Source: Negativicoccus succinicivorans
GTDB lineage: Bacteria > Bacillota > Negativicutes > Veillonellales > Negativicoccaceae
Reading direction: 5' to 3'
NCBI RefSeq assembly: GCF_018372215.1
Contig: NZ_JAHAJN010000005.1
Coordinates: 1-64,000, forward strand
Length of the DNA stretch: 64,000 bases
The position numbers were made by a program, and so were the translations under genes. Positions 39,764 through 47,319 of this stretch are shown here, piece after piece (within the stretch, counting starts at the first letter, position 1; the number at the start of each line of letters is the position of its first letter). Below the pieces are notes generated by a model, which was given only the letters and a program-made list of their open reading frames with translations, was not told the DNA's origin and ran no database searches.

Positions 39764-42367
39764 TTAGTCGATCGTTTGTTCAATTTCTTCCTGGGTAAAG
39801 GCTTCCAAAACATCGCCTTCTTTGACATCGCGGTAGCTTTCAATCGAAATCCCGCATTCATATCCTTCCGCCACTTCTTTAACGTCATCTTTAAAGCGGC
39901 GGAGCGATGCTATGCTTCCTTCATGAATAACGATGCCGTCGCGAATTAAACGCAATTCCGCATTGTTGGTAATCTTGCCTTCCGTAACGTACGAACCGGC
40001 GACAATCACCTTCGGCGTCGGAATCACCTGACGCACTTCCGCACGTCCCAAGACAACTTCACGGAACTTCGGTGCCAACATGCCCTGCATTGCCTGCTTG
40101 ATATCGTCAATCGCATCATAAATGACACGGTAAGTGCGCATATCAACCTGTTCCTGTTCGGCAATTTTACGGATATTGGCATCCGGCCGTACGTTAAAGC
40201 CGATGATCAACGCATTCGCCGCGGAAGCCAGCATGATATCCGATTCGGAAATCGCGCCGACGCCGGCGTGCACGACATCAATCCGTACTTCCGGATTTTT
40301 AATCCCTTCAAAGGACTGGCGCAGCGCTTCGACCGACCCCTGTACATCCGCTTTGATGACGATATTCAAGTTTTTCAGTTCGCCTTCTTTGATCTGATTG
40401 AAAAGATCATCCAGAGTGACTTTCTGCGAACGATTTTGTTCTTCGTATTTCTGTTTGGCAATGCGTTTTTCCGCAATGCTGCGCGCATCCCGTTCATCCA
40501 TGGCGTACAGCAGTTCACCCGCCGTCGGAACATCGGACAAACCGAGTACTTCGACCGGTGTCGACGGTTCCGCCTTTTTAATAAGATCGCCGCGTTCGTT
40601 GTTCATCGCGCGGACACGACCGAATGCCGTACCCGAAACGATACCGTCACCGGTACGCAACGTACCGTTTTGAATCAGAACGGTAACGACCGGACCGCGA
40701 CCTTTGTCCAGTTCCCCTTCGACGACTACGCCGATCGCGTTACGGTTCGGATTCGCTTTCAGTTCCAACACCTCCGCTACCAGCAAAATATTTTCCAACA
40801 GGTCATCAATGCCCTGATGTTTTTTCGCGGATACCGGTACCATGATGGTATCGCCGCCCCAGTCTTCCGGCAACAGCCCGTGTTCCGCCAGCTGCTGTTT
40901 GACAAGGTCCGGGTTGGCGGCCGGTTTATCCATTTTATTGATCGCGACAATAATCGGCACTTTCGCCGCTTTCGCGTGGTCAATTGCTTCCAGTGTTTGC
41001 GGCATAACACCGTCGTCGGCGGCGACTACGAGAACGGCAATATCCGTCACCTGTGCGCCGCGCGCGCGCATCGCCGTAAACGCTTCGTGTCCAGGCGTAT
41101 CCAGGAATACTACTTTCTTTCCTTGGTAACGAATCTGATACGCACCGATATGCTGCGTGATACCGCCCGCTTCGCGCGCTGTCACGTGGGTCTTGCGGAT
41201 CGTGTCCAGAAGCGATGTTTTACCGTGGTCGACGTGTCCCATGATCGTCACTACCGGCGGGCGCGGCAGAAGATCTTCCGGCGCGTCTTCGATTTCCGGA
41301 ATTTCCGTACCGTCTTCTTCCGGTTCCATCTCGAGCAACGTAATACCATATTCTTCCGCCAACAATTCAACCGCATCACGATCGACTTCCTGGTTGATCG
41401 TTGCCATAATGCCGAGCAGCATCAACCGTTTGATGACATCACCGACTTCTTTTTTGAATAATTCGGCAAGTTCTTTTACGGTTACGGACGGCGGCATCGC
41501 TACTTCAGTAACGGCCTCCGCATTGTCGTGAGCATGCTCGTTTTTATTTTTGCCTTTGGCGCGTGATTTTTTGATGGATTGCGCCAACAGCGATGTGCCG
41601 CGTTCTTTGCCGCGACGATCATTTTTGTTTTGATTCCGACCGCGCTGATTGCGGCGTTGATTACGATTGGCTTTACGCCCGCCGCGATCCTTGCCGGAGC
41701 CCTCTTCCAGATTCGCTACCGCATTGTGATCCGCCATATTGCGGCTCGACGATTGCGTGCGTTGCGCCGCTTTATGCGCACGCTTTTCAACCGGTCGGGA
41801 AGAACGCTGTCCTTCGTCCGCACGCAGTTTTTCTTCAGGACGTACCGTCGGTTGTGCTTTTTTCTGTGGTGAACGCCGGATATCGGCGCCGCCATGCTGC
41901 TGCACATTGACGCTGCGTTCCTGTTTTTTGGCCGATTCCGCACGCTTAACGGCGACCTGCTTCGCAGGCGCCGATTTCGCCGCCTGCTTTGCCGCAACTT
42001 TTTGCGGGCGCGGTTGCACTTTCGGCTTTGTTTCCAGCTTACGTCCCTTGCCGTCCACTAAAAACTCTTCTTTCGGCTTGCCCGATTGCTGATCAAACCG
42101 CACGGTCCGTGCCGGACGACGCCGACGCGGTTGTTTTGGGGTCGAGGGAGATGCGGCTGCCGCCGATTTGGTCGCTGCGGCTTTGGTTTCCGTCGAACCT
42201 GTTGCCGGCTTACCTGCATACACCCGATCCAACAGTTGTTTGGTTTTTTCGTCTACGACACTCAAATGGCTTTTGACTTCCACATTATGCGATTTCAATG
42301 TCGAAATGATATCTTTATCTGTCTTGTTATATTGTTTTGCTAATTCCCAGACTCGAAATTTCTGCAT
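39764..42367 (-). CDS. infB: Translation initiation factor IF-2
   Basis: IF-2 delivers fMet-tRNA to the ribosome. The 867-residue protein has the N-terminal IF2N domain (MQKFRVWELAKQYNKTDKDI), a basic low-complexity linker (about 60-270, rich in Lys/Arg/Ala/Gln), a second IF2N (TVKELAELFKKEVGDVIKRLML), G1 GHVDHGKTSLLD (about 374-385), G3 DTPGHEAF, G4 NKMDKP, SAKKHQG, and C-terminal beta-barrel domains. Member of the nusA operon. Confidence 0.97.
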   Translation of the reverse strand: MQKFRVWELAKQYNKTDKDIISTLKSHNVEVKSHLSVVDEKTKQLLDRVYAGKPATGSTETKAAATKSAAAASPSTPKQPRRRRPARTVRFDQQSGKPKEEFLVDGKGRKLETKPKVQPRPQKVAAKQAAKSAPAKQVAVKRAESAKKQERSVNVQQHGGADIRRSPQKKAQPTVRPEEKLRADEGQRSSRPVEKRAHKAAQRTQSSSRNMADHNAVANLEEGSGKDRGGRKANRNQRRNQRGRNQNKNDRRGKERGTSLLAQSIKKSRAKGKNKNEHAHDNAEAVTEVAMPPSVTVKELAELFKKEVGDVIKRLMLLGIMATINQEVDRDAVELLAEEYGITLLEMEPEEDGTEIPEIEDAPEDLLPRPPVVTIMGHVDHGKTSLLDTIRKTHVTAREAGGITQHIGAYQIRYQGKKVVFLDTPGHEAFTAMRARGAQVTDIAVLVVAADDGVMPQTLEAIDHAKAAKVPIIVAINKMDKPAANPDLVKQQLAEHGLLPEDWGGDTIMVPVSAKKHQGIDDLLENILLVAEVLELKANPNRNAIGVVVEGELDKGRGPVVTVLIQNGTLRTGDGIVSGTAFGRVRAMNNERGDLIKKAEPSTPVEVLGLSDVPTAGELLYAMDERDARSIAEKRIAKQKYEEQNRSQKVTLDDLFNQIKEGELKNLNIVIKADVQGSVEALRQSFEGIKNPEVRIDVVHAGVGAISESDIMLASAANALIIGFNVRPDANIRKIAEQEQVDMRTYRVIYDAIDDIKQAMQGMLAPKFREVVLGRAEVRQVIPTPKVIVAGSYVTEGKITNNAELRLIRDGIVIHEGSIASLRRFKDDVKEVAEGYECGISIESYRDVKEGDVLEAFTQEEIEQTID

Positions 42368-42378
42368 ATAACTCCTCC

Positions 42379-42684
42379 TTACTCGTCCAGTCGTTCACGA
42401 ACGGCCCTTGCCAACCCCCGATCCATGATCAACACAGCGACACGTCGGTTTTTCCCGATCGCATCTCCCAGTTCCGTTGCCGTGGCCGTGAAGCAATAAT
42501 CGATCTGTTCGCGTTCGGCCAAATGGACCAGCTTTTCACGATTATTACGGGCACAGTCCGCAGCAATGATCAAGAGCTCTCCGTCGCCATTGCGCAACGT
42601 TTTAATTAAGGTGTCACTCCCCGAAATCACATTTCCGGAACGCTGAGCAATTCCCAATAGGGATAACGCACGTTCCAAGTTCAT
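42379..42684 (-). CDS. ylxQ: L7Ae/YlxQ-family ribosomal-associated protein
   Basis: The 101-residue protein resembles YlxQ/L7Ae: MNLERALSLLGIAQRSGNVISGSDTLI and LLIIAADCARNNREKLVHLA, a kink-turn RNA-binding fold. Function in this operon is not proven; location between ylxR and infB is conserved in Firmicutes. ATG 42684 overlaps the ylxR stop as ATGA; the longer frame to 42795 lies in ylxR. Confidence 0.85.
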   Translation of the reverse strand: MNLERALSLLGIAQRSGNVISGSDTLIKTLRNGDGELLIIAADCARNNREKLVHLAEREQIDYCFTATATELGDAIGKNRRVAVLIMDRGLARAVRERLDE

Positions 42685-42947
42685 GCCAGTTGCTCCTCCA
42701 GATCTTTGTACACCTGCTCCGGTACATTGCGTTTCAACGACCGTTCTAAACCGTGCGAAGTATATGCTTTTGCCAAACACTCCGCGCTGGGACAAATGTA
42801 GGCGCCGCGTCCGGGCGCTTTGCCGGTAGGATCCAGTTTAATTTCTCCGCTCGCGGGAGCCACGATGCGAACCATATCCCGTTTATCTTTCATCGCGCCG
42901 CAACCGACACAACGTCGCAGCGGTAATTTTTTAGTTTTCTTCATCAT
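42681..42947 (-). CDS. rnpM: YlxR-family RNA-binding protein (RnpM)
   Basis: The 88-residue protein has CVGCGAMKDKRDMVRI (15-30), GRGAYICPSAECLAKA and a basic C-terminus, the YlxR signature. The Bacillus homologue was reported to modulate RNase P (RnpM). The start has GAGGTG seven bases upstream and overlaps the nusA stop by 17 bases. Confidence 0.88.
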   Translation of the reverse strand: MMKKTKKLPLRRCVGCGAMKDKRDMVRIVAPASGEIKLDPTGKAPGRGAYICPSAECLAKAYTSHGLERSLKRNVPEQVYKDLEEQLA

Positions 42948-44097
42948 GCGGGGTCACCTCATCGCCAGGCAACGTTTCTTCGGACTGCGCCGCTCCCATG
43001 GTCGCATCCAATTCCGCAAGCAAATCTTCCTCATCGTCATCATAGAAGTCTTCAAAACCGTCTTCCGCGGCTTGGGATTCACTCTTAATATCAATCTTCC
43101 AATTTGTCAGTTTGGCCGCCAAGCGTGCGTTTTGACCGGCTTTACCGATCGCCAGCGACAATTGGTAATCCGGAACAATAACATGGGATGTTTTTTCTTC
43201 ATCCCAGACGCTGACCGAAATGACCTTTGACGGACTGAGTGAGTTGGCGATATACAGCGCCGGATCTTCATCCCAGCGCACGATATCGATCTTTTCGTCA
43301 TGCAACTCATCCACGATATTTTGCACGCGTTGTCCTTTCGGACCGACGCAGGCACCTACCGGATCGATGTTTCCATCCACGGAGTACACCGATATTTTCG
43401 AACGTGAACCCGCTTCGCGAGCCACGGATTTGATTTCCACCGTACCGTCATAAATTTCCGGTACTTCCAGTTCAAAGAGGCGTTTCAACAGTCCCGGATG
43501 CGTCCGTGACAAGATGATCTGCGGTCCTTTGGACGTTTTCTTTACTTCCACCACATAACATTTCAATCGATTTTTCGGACGGTACCGTTCGCCGGGGATC
43601 TGCTCGGTGGAAGGCAAAATGCCTTCCGTCTTGCCCAAGCTGACGTATACGGTCTTATTGTCAATTCGTTCGATCATGCCGGTCAGGACATCTCCTTCAC
43701 GGCCGACGAATTCATCGTAGATCACATTGCGTTCCGCTTCTTTCAAACGTTGCGTCATGACTTGTTTTGCGGTCTGCGCCGCCATGCGACCGAAATTTTT
43801 CGGCGTCACTTCCTGCTGCACAAGATCGCCCACCGCATATGCCGAGTTTAATGCCTGCGCATCCGTGAGCGAAATTTCCAATTCCGGATCTTCGACGTTT
43901 TCCACCACCGTCTTGGTCACAAAAATATGGTACACGCCCGTTTCCCGATCAATCGTCGCCGTCGCTTCGGCATGCGTTCCGGTTTCGCGTTTGTATGCGC
44001 TGAGCAATACCGCTTCAAGCGATTCGAATATAACGTCCGCGGGCAAACCTTTTTCCGTTTTCAAGAATTGCACCGCTTGTAATAGTTCCTGATTCAT
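42931..44097 (-). CDS. nusA: Transcription termination/antitermination factor NusA
   Basis: NusA controls pausing and termination of RNA polymerase. The 388-residue protein has an N-terminal RNAP-binding domain, S1 (RNVIYDEFVGREGDVLTGMIERID), and two KH domains (GACVGPKGQRVQNIVDEL, LAIGKAGQNARLAAKLTNWKIDI). The acidic C-terminal tail (about 345-388) replaces the E. coli repeats. Confidence 0.96.
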   Translation of the reverse strand: MNQELLQAVQFLKTEKGLPADVIFESLEAVLLSAYKRETGTHAEATATIDRETGVYHIFVTKTVVENVEDPELEISLTDAQALNSAYAVGDLVQQEVTPKNFGRMAAQTAKQVMTQRLKEAERNVIYDEFVGREGDVLTGMIERIDNKTVYVSLGKTEGILPSTEQIPGERYRPKNRLKCYVVEVKKTSKGPQIILSRTHPGLLKRLFELEVPEIYDGTVEIKSVAREAGSRSKISVYSVDGNIDPVGACVGPKGQRVQNIVDELHDEKIDIVRWDEDPALYIANSLSPSKVISVSVWDEEKTSHVIVPDYQLSLAIGKAGQNARLAAKLTNWKIDIKSESQAAEDGFEDFYDDDEEDLLAELDATMGAAQSEETLPGDEVTPHDEEN

Positions 44098-44110
44098 TTC
44101 TTCCCCCCTG

Positions 44111-44569
44111 CTAAAATGACACGTGCAACCGTACCGTCGCTATGTCGGCACGTGGAATTTCTTCTTTTCCCGCTTCGGTTTCCAATTGCAGCGCCGCCTC
44201 CGTATAGCCTAAAAGCGTCGCTGTAAATTCTTTATGACCGGCACGGGCACTGTATAATTTCACATCGACTTCGCTACCGGCATAACGATCGAAATCACGG
44301 TCTTTTTTTAATACACGGTCAATGCCGGGAGACGATACTTCCAGTAAATAGTTGTTGGCAATAAAATCCGCCTTATCCAGCTCGGTGCTGAGTGCTTCAC
44401 TCATCGTCTGGCAATCTGTCAGATCCACGCCGCCCTCTTTATCGATGTAGACTCGCAAGATCCAGTCCTGCTCCCGCACATATTCCACATCGACAAGTTC
44501 CATTCCGGCCGCTTTCACCAACGGTTCCGCCAATTCTTCTACGCATACTGCGACTTTTTTCTGCGCCAT
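44111..44569 (-). CDS. rimP: Ribosome maturation factor RimP
   Basis: RimP assists 30S maturation. The 152-residue product has VDVEYVREQDWILRVYIDKEGGVDLTDC, SEALSTELDKADFI and YLLEVSSPGIDRVLKKDRDF. ATG 44569 has an AGGGAGGG site; the earlier frame starts inside the leader hairpin. First gene of the rimP-nusA-ylxR-ylxQ-infB-rbfA-nrnA-truB-ribF operon. Confidence 0.94.
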   Translation of the reverse strand: MAQKKVAVCVEELAEPLVKAAGMELVDVEYVREQDWILRVYIDKEGGVDLTDCQTMSEALSTELDKADFIANNYLLEVSSPGIDRVLKKDRDFDRYAGSEVDVKLYSARAGHKEFTATLLGYTEAALQLETEAGKEEIPRADIATVRLHVSF

Positions 44570-44605
44570 GTTATCCCTCCCTGCAAAGTGTGTAACTGCA
44601 AGAAA

Positions 44606-44625
44606 GAGTGAGCCGCGGCTCACTC
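44606..44625. other. Perfect 20-bp palindrome in the rimP leader (hairpin)
   Basis: GAGTGAGCCG/CGGCTCACTC between the rimP promoter and the rimP ribosome site. On RNA it folds as a 10-bp hairpin with essentially no free loop, followed by TTTCTTG, a weak T-run. It may be an attenuator for the operon that includes nusA. Confidence 0.75.
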
Positions 44626-44656
44626 CTCCCATAAAAAACCATTAATTATTTATGTC

Positions 44657-44685
44657 ATTATATCATATCGAAAAAAGCAGCGCAA
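44657..44685 (-). promoter_or_regulatory. Promoter of the rimP-nusA-infB operon
   Basis: -35 TTGCGC (44680-44685), 17-base spacer with TGA before -10 TATAAT (44657-44662). It is 4-30 bases downstream of the unknown gene ending at 44689. Confidence 0.78.
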
Positions 44686-44688
44686 ATT

Positions 44689-45348
44689 TCATCCGTCCAA
44701 GGCGGACAAAGTCGCCGCCAAATGCGCCTCGATTTTTTGCGAAAGTTCTTTTACCGTGGCCGCATCAAAATCGTGCACGATACCGGGGACACCTTGATTT
44801 CTCGTCTCGGCAAAAAAATCATCACGAAATACATTGTAGAAAAACAGTATCCCCTTCGTATTGGTCGCATCGGCATACGCCAAAATAATATAGGATCCGT
44901 TTAAGCCGAGAATCGGCGCCGAAGGCACAATAACGCGACGGTAGCGGCGGTACGCTTCCGGTATGCCATGTTCGCTCTCCCAATCCAAAATACCGGCGTT
45001 TTTCACTAATATGGATGCGGTTTCATCGCGACGTACAAAACGATCTGTGACCACTCGCACAAAATCGGCTTGGAGAATCTTCCAAAAATCCGCCGCGCTG
45101 TCATATGTAAATCGAATATCCGTCAGCACGATAAGGCCCAAATCATATTTCACCATAAAGTCGGCGGTTTCATCTGCATACAAGCCTAAAATACGCCAGC
45201 CGAAAGAAGCTTCTTCATAGCAAAATAAAATATGCCGCTCCCGCTCTTCCGCGGAAAGCTCGCGGCGTTTCCATGAACCAATCGCGGTCGGCAAATCAAC
45301 CGCATTTTCCATTTCCGCTAATAGATTTTCATATGTCGCACTATCCAT
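44689..45348 (-). CDS. Unknown protein (219 residues)
   Basis: I do not recognise this family. The protein has no signal peptide or membrane segment and no cysteine cluster. It begins with a helical acidic segment (MDSATYENLLAEMENAVDLP) and has hydrophobic strands FMVKYDLGLIVLTDI and NGSYIILAYADA. The last helix has heptad character (VKELSQKIEAHLAA). It follows the lytic transglycosylase gene by a few bases, so it is part of the polA operon. ATG 45348 is chosen; the frame extends upstream by five codons. Function not assigned. Confidence 0.65.
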   Translation of the reverse strand: MDSATYENLLAEMENAVDLPTAIGSWKRRELSAEERERHILFCYEEASFGWRILGLYADETADFMVKYDLGLIVLTDIRFTYDSAADFWKILQADFVRVVTDRFVRRDETASILVKNAGILDWESEHGIPEAYRRYRRVIVPSAPILGLNGSYIILAYADATNTKGILFFYNVFRDDFFAETRNQGVPGIVHDFDAATVKELSQKIEAHLAATLSALDG

Positions 45349-45349
45349 G

Positions 45350-45907
45350 TTATTCGTCCTCATGTTGGTGAAAATAATCCGCGTAAATGGACTGGTAATG
45401 TAATACGCTCGTTACAAATTCACGTGTTTCCGGAAACGGAATTTCTTCTACCGCAGGAGCACGTTCGTGCCACCCGTACGTATCCATCCATTCCTCCACA
45501 TGACCTCGTCCCGCGTTATAGGCCGCCAGGGCAAGTACGGGAGAGTGAAAATGATCATACAGATAACGTAAGTACCATGTCCCGTTGGCAATATTTTCCT
45601 CCGGATCGGTAAGGTTTCGTACTTTTGTGTCTCGCTGCTCGGCAATCCAATGAGCCGTCACCGGCATTAGCTGCATCAAACCGATCGCGCCGCGGGGCGA
45701 AACCGCATTCGCCTGAAAACGGCTTTCGGTAAAAATCACGGCGGCTACCAGTTCGGGCGGCAAGTCATTTTGCTCCGCATAGGTTTCCACCAGCGACGGG
45801 TAGGATACTTTATGAAAATAGTTGTACGCGATGTAGTCGGCTCCATATAAAAAATACCAAACGCCGAATACGAGCATGAAAAGCGACCACCAAGTTCGTT
45901 TACGCAT
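45350..45907 (-). CDS. Lytic transglycosylase (SLT domain), membrane-anchored
   Basis: The 185-residue protein has an N-terminal membrane anchor (about 6-24, WWSLFMLVFGVWYFLYGADY) and a C-terminal SLT domain: LVAAVIFTESRFQANAVSPRGAIGLMQLMPVTAHW (catalytic Glu in TESRF) and LALAAYNAGRGHVEEW. It cleaves peptidoglycan glycan strands outside the membrane. It overlaps coaE by 8 bases. Confidence 0.93.
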   Translation of the reverse strand: MRKRTWWSLFMLVFGVWYFLYGADYIAYNYFHKVSYPSLVETYAEQNDLPPELVAAVIFTESRFQANAVSPRGAIGLMQLMPVTAHWIAEQRDTKVRNLTDPEENIANGTWYLRYLYDHFHSPVLALAAYNAGRGHVEEWMDTYGWHERAPAVEEIPFPETREFVTSVLHYQSIYADYFHQHEDE

Positions 45908-46505
45908 GAGTTTCTTCCCGTAAGTCTTTTAATAATCTTTCCAATTGCTGATGCGTGTCCAATAAGCTGCCGCTGTTATCGATGATGACATCGGCAAAAT
46001 TTTCCCGCAGCTGCGGATCCAGTTGCGCCGCCAGCCGCCGCTTCGCCATTTCTGCCGAAAGGCCGTTGCGCAGACGCAAGCGTTCTATCTGCTGCGCCCG
46101 CGTAGCGCGCACCACCCACACCTGATCGACTTTGTTTTGCCAGCCGAGATCGATCAGAAGCGGAATGTCCCACACCATAAACGGCTCACCCGCCGCAGCA
46201 AGTCGGTCCGACTCCTGTTCAAACCAATCCAAAATCGCCGGATGCATAATCGCGTTCAGCTTTTTGCGGGCCGCGCTGTCATTAAAAATGACATCCGCTA
46301 ATTTGGCACGATGCACCTGCTGATCCGGTTGTAAAATTCCCACGCCGAACTCTTCAACTATGGCATCGTAAACCGCATGCCCCGGTCTTACCACCAGGCG
46401 AGCGGCCCAATCCGCATCCAGGATCGGTACGTCATGTTGTTGCAGCCAACGACTGACTTCGCTTTTACCGGAAGCAATGCCGCCGGTGAGACCGATTTTC
46501 TTCAT
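45900..46505 (-). CDS. coaE: Dephospho-CoA kinase
   Basis: CoaE performs the last step of coenzyme A synthesis. The 201-residue product starts MKKIGLTGGIASGKSEVSR (P-loop), has ILDADWAARLVV and MVWDIPLLIDLGW, and conserved C-terminal RLAAQLDPQL. ATG 46505 sits just 3 bases after the mutM stop; the longer frame (to 46589) overlaps mutM. Confidence 0.95.
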   Translation of the reverse strand: MKKIGLTGGIASGKSEVSRWLQQHDVPILDADWAARLVVRPGHAVYDAIVEEFGVGILQPDQQVHRAKLADVIFNDSAARKKLNAIMHPAILDWFEQESDRLAAAGEPFMVWDIPLLIDLGWQNKVDQVWVVRATRAQQIERLRLRNGLSAEMAKRRLAAQLDPQLRENFADVIIDNSGSLLDTHQQLERLLKDLREETHA

Positions 46506-46507
46506 TT

Positions 46508-47317
46508 TTATTTTTGACAGTGAGGACAATACACTGTCGTTCTGCCTCCTAAATGAATGCTTTGTAACAGATGTTGACACCGTTTGCAAGGTAAACCTTT
46601 GCGCCCGTATACGGCAAGGCGTTGCACATGCAAGCCTCGTTTACCGGCACTGTCGCGGTAATCCCGAAATGACGTGCCGCCGTCCTCGATACTTTCCGTA
46701 AAGACCGTTTTGAGTGCTGCCAGTAAGCGCCGCGCTTTCGGTCGTGTCAAACGATCGGCGCGCATTTGCGGTCGCAATCCGGCCAGAAATAATGCTTCAT
46801 CCGCATAAATATTGCCGACGCCGGCGATGACCCGCTGATCCAACAGCAAGGTTTTAAGCGCCACCTTGCGTCCTCGTGAAGCCGTGTATAAAACAAGCTC
46901 CGATGTCTGCGAAGAAAATGGCTCCGGTCCCAATTTCAGCAGCGGCGGATACATGGTAAGATCGGCGCGGCGCAACAGCGTCAGGCCGCCGAACGTGCGC
47001 ACATCTTTAAAATACAATACAGCCGGCGGCGCGAGCCGGATTTCAACGCGTACATGCGAAATCGAAGCGTCGTGCGTCCGATATAAAAGCGCGCCCGTCA
47101 TTCGCAAGTGCCCTACGAGCACCAACCGTTCGGTATAGAGCAGCAAGTATTTTCCACGCCGCTTTACCTCGGTAAAACGGGTCCCGATCAGTTCCGGGAG
47201 TAAGCCTTGCGGATCCGCAAAGGCTTTGGCGAGATGAACTTTTATCTCTGTAATTTCCTGGCCGGGCAACACTTCGTTCAGCTGGCGACAAATGACTTCC
47301 ACTTCCGGCAATTCCGG
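46508..47317 (-). CDS. mutM: Formamidopyrimidine-DNA glycosylase
   Basis: MutM removes oxidised purines such as 8-oxoguanine. The 269-residue product begins MPELPEVEV (catalytic Pro2-Glu3), has the DNA-binding H2TH region with LLDQRVIAGVGNIYADEALF and a C-terminal zinc finger CKRCQHLLQSIHLGGRTT followed by CPHC. It is located 2 bases after the polA stop, a common Firmicutes order (polA-mutM-coaE). Confidence 0.96.
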   Translation of the reverse strand, partial: PELPEVEVICRQLNEVLPGQEITEIKVHLAKAFADPQGLLPELIGTRFTEVKRRGKYLLLYTERLVLVGHLRMTGALLYRTHDASISHVRVEIRLAPPAVLYFKDVRTFGGLTLLRRADLTMYPPLLKLGPEPFSSQTSELVLYTASRGRKVALKTLLLDQRVIAGVGNIYADEALFLAGLRPQMRADRLTRPKARRLLAALKTVFTESIEDGGTSFRDYRDSAGKRGLHVQRLAVYGRKGLPCKRCQHLLQSIHLGGRTTVYCPHCQK

Positions 47318-47319
47318 CA

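Noticed and set aside
40268..41461. Long open frame on the plus strand opposite infB (397 codons)
   Set aside because: Antisense shadow of IF-2; amino-acid composition is Arg/Phe/His rich, with no motif.
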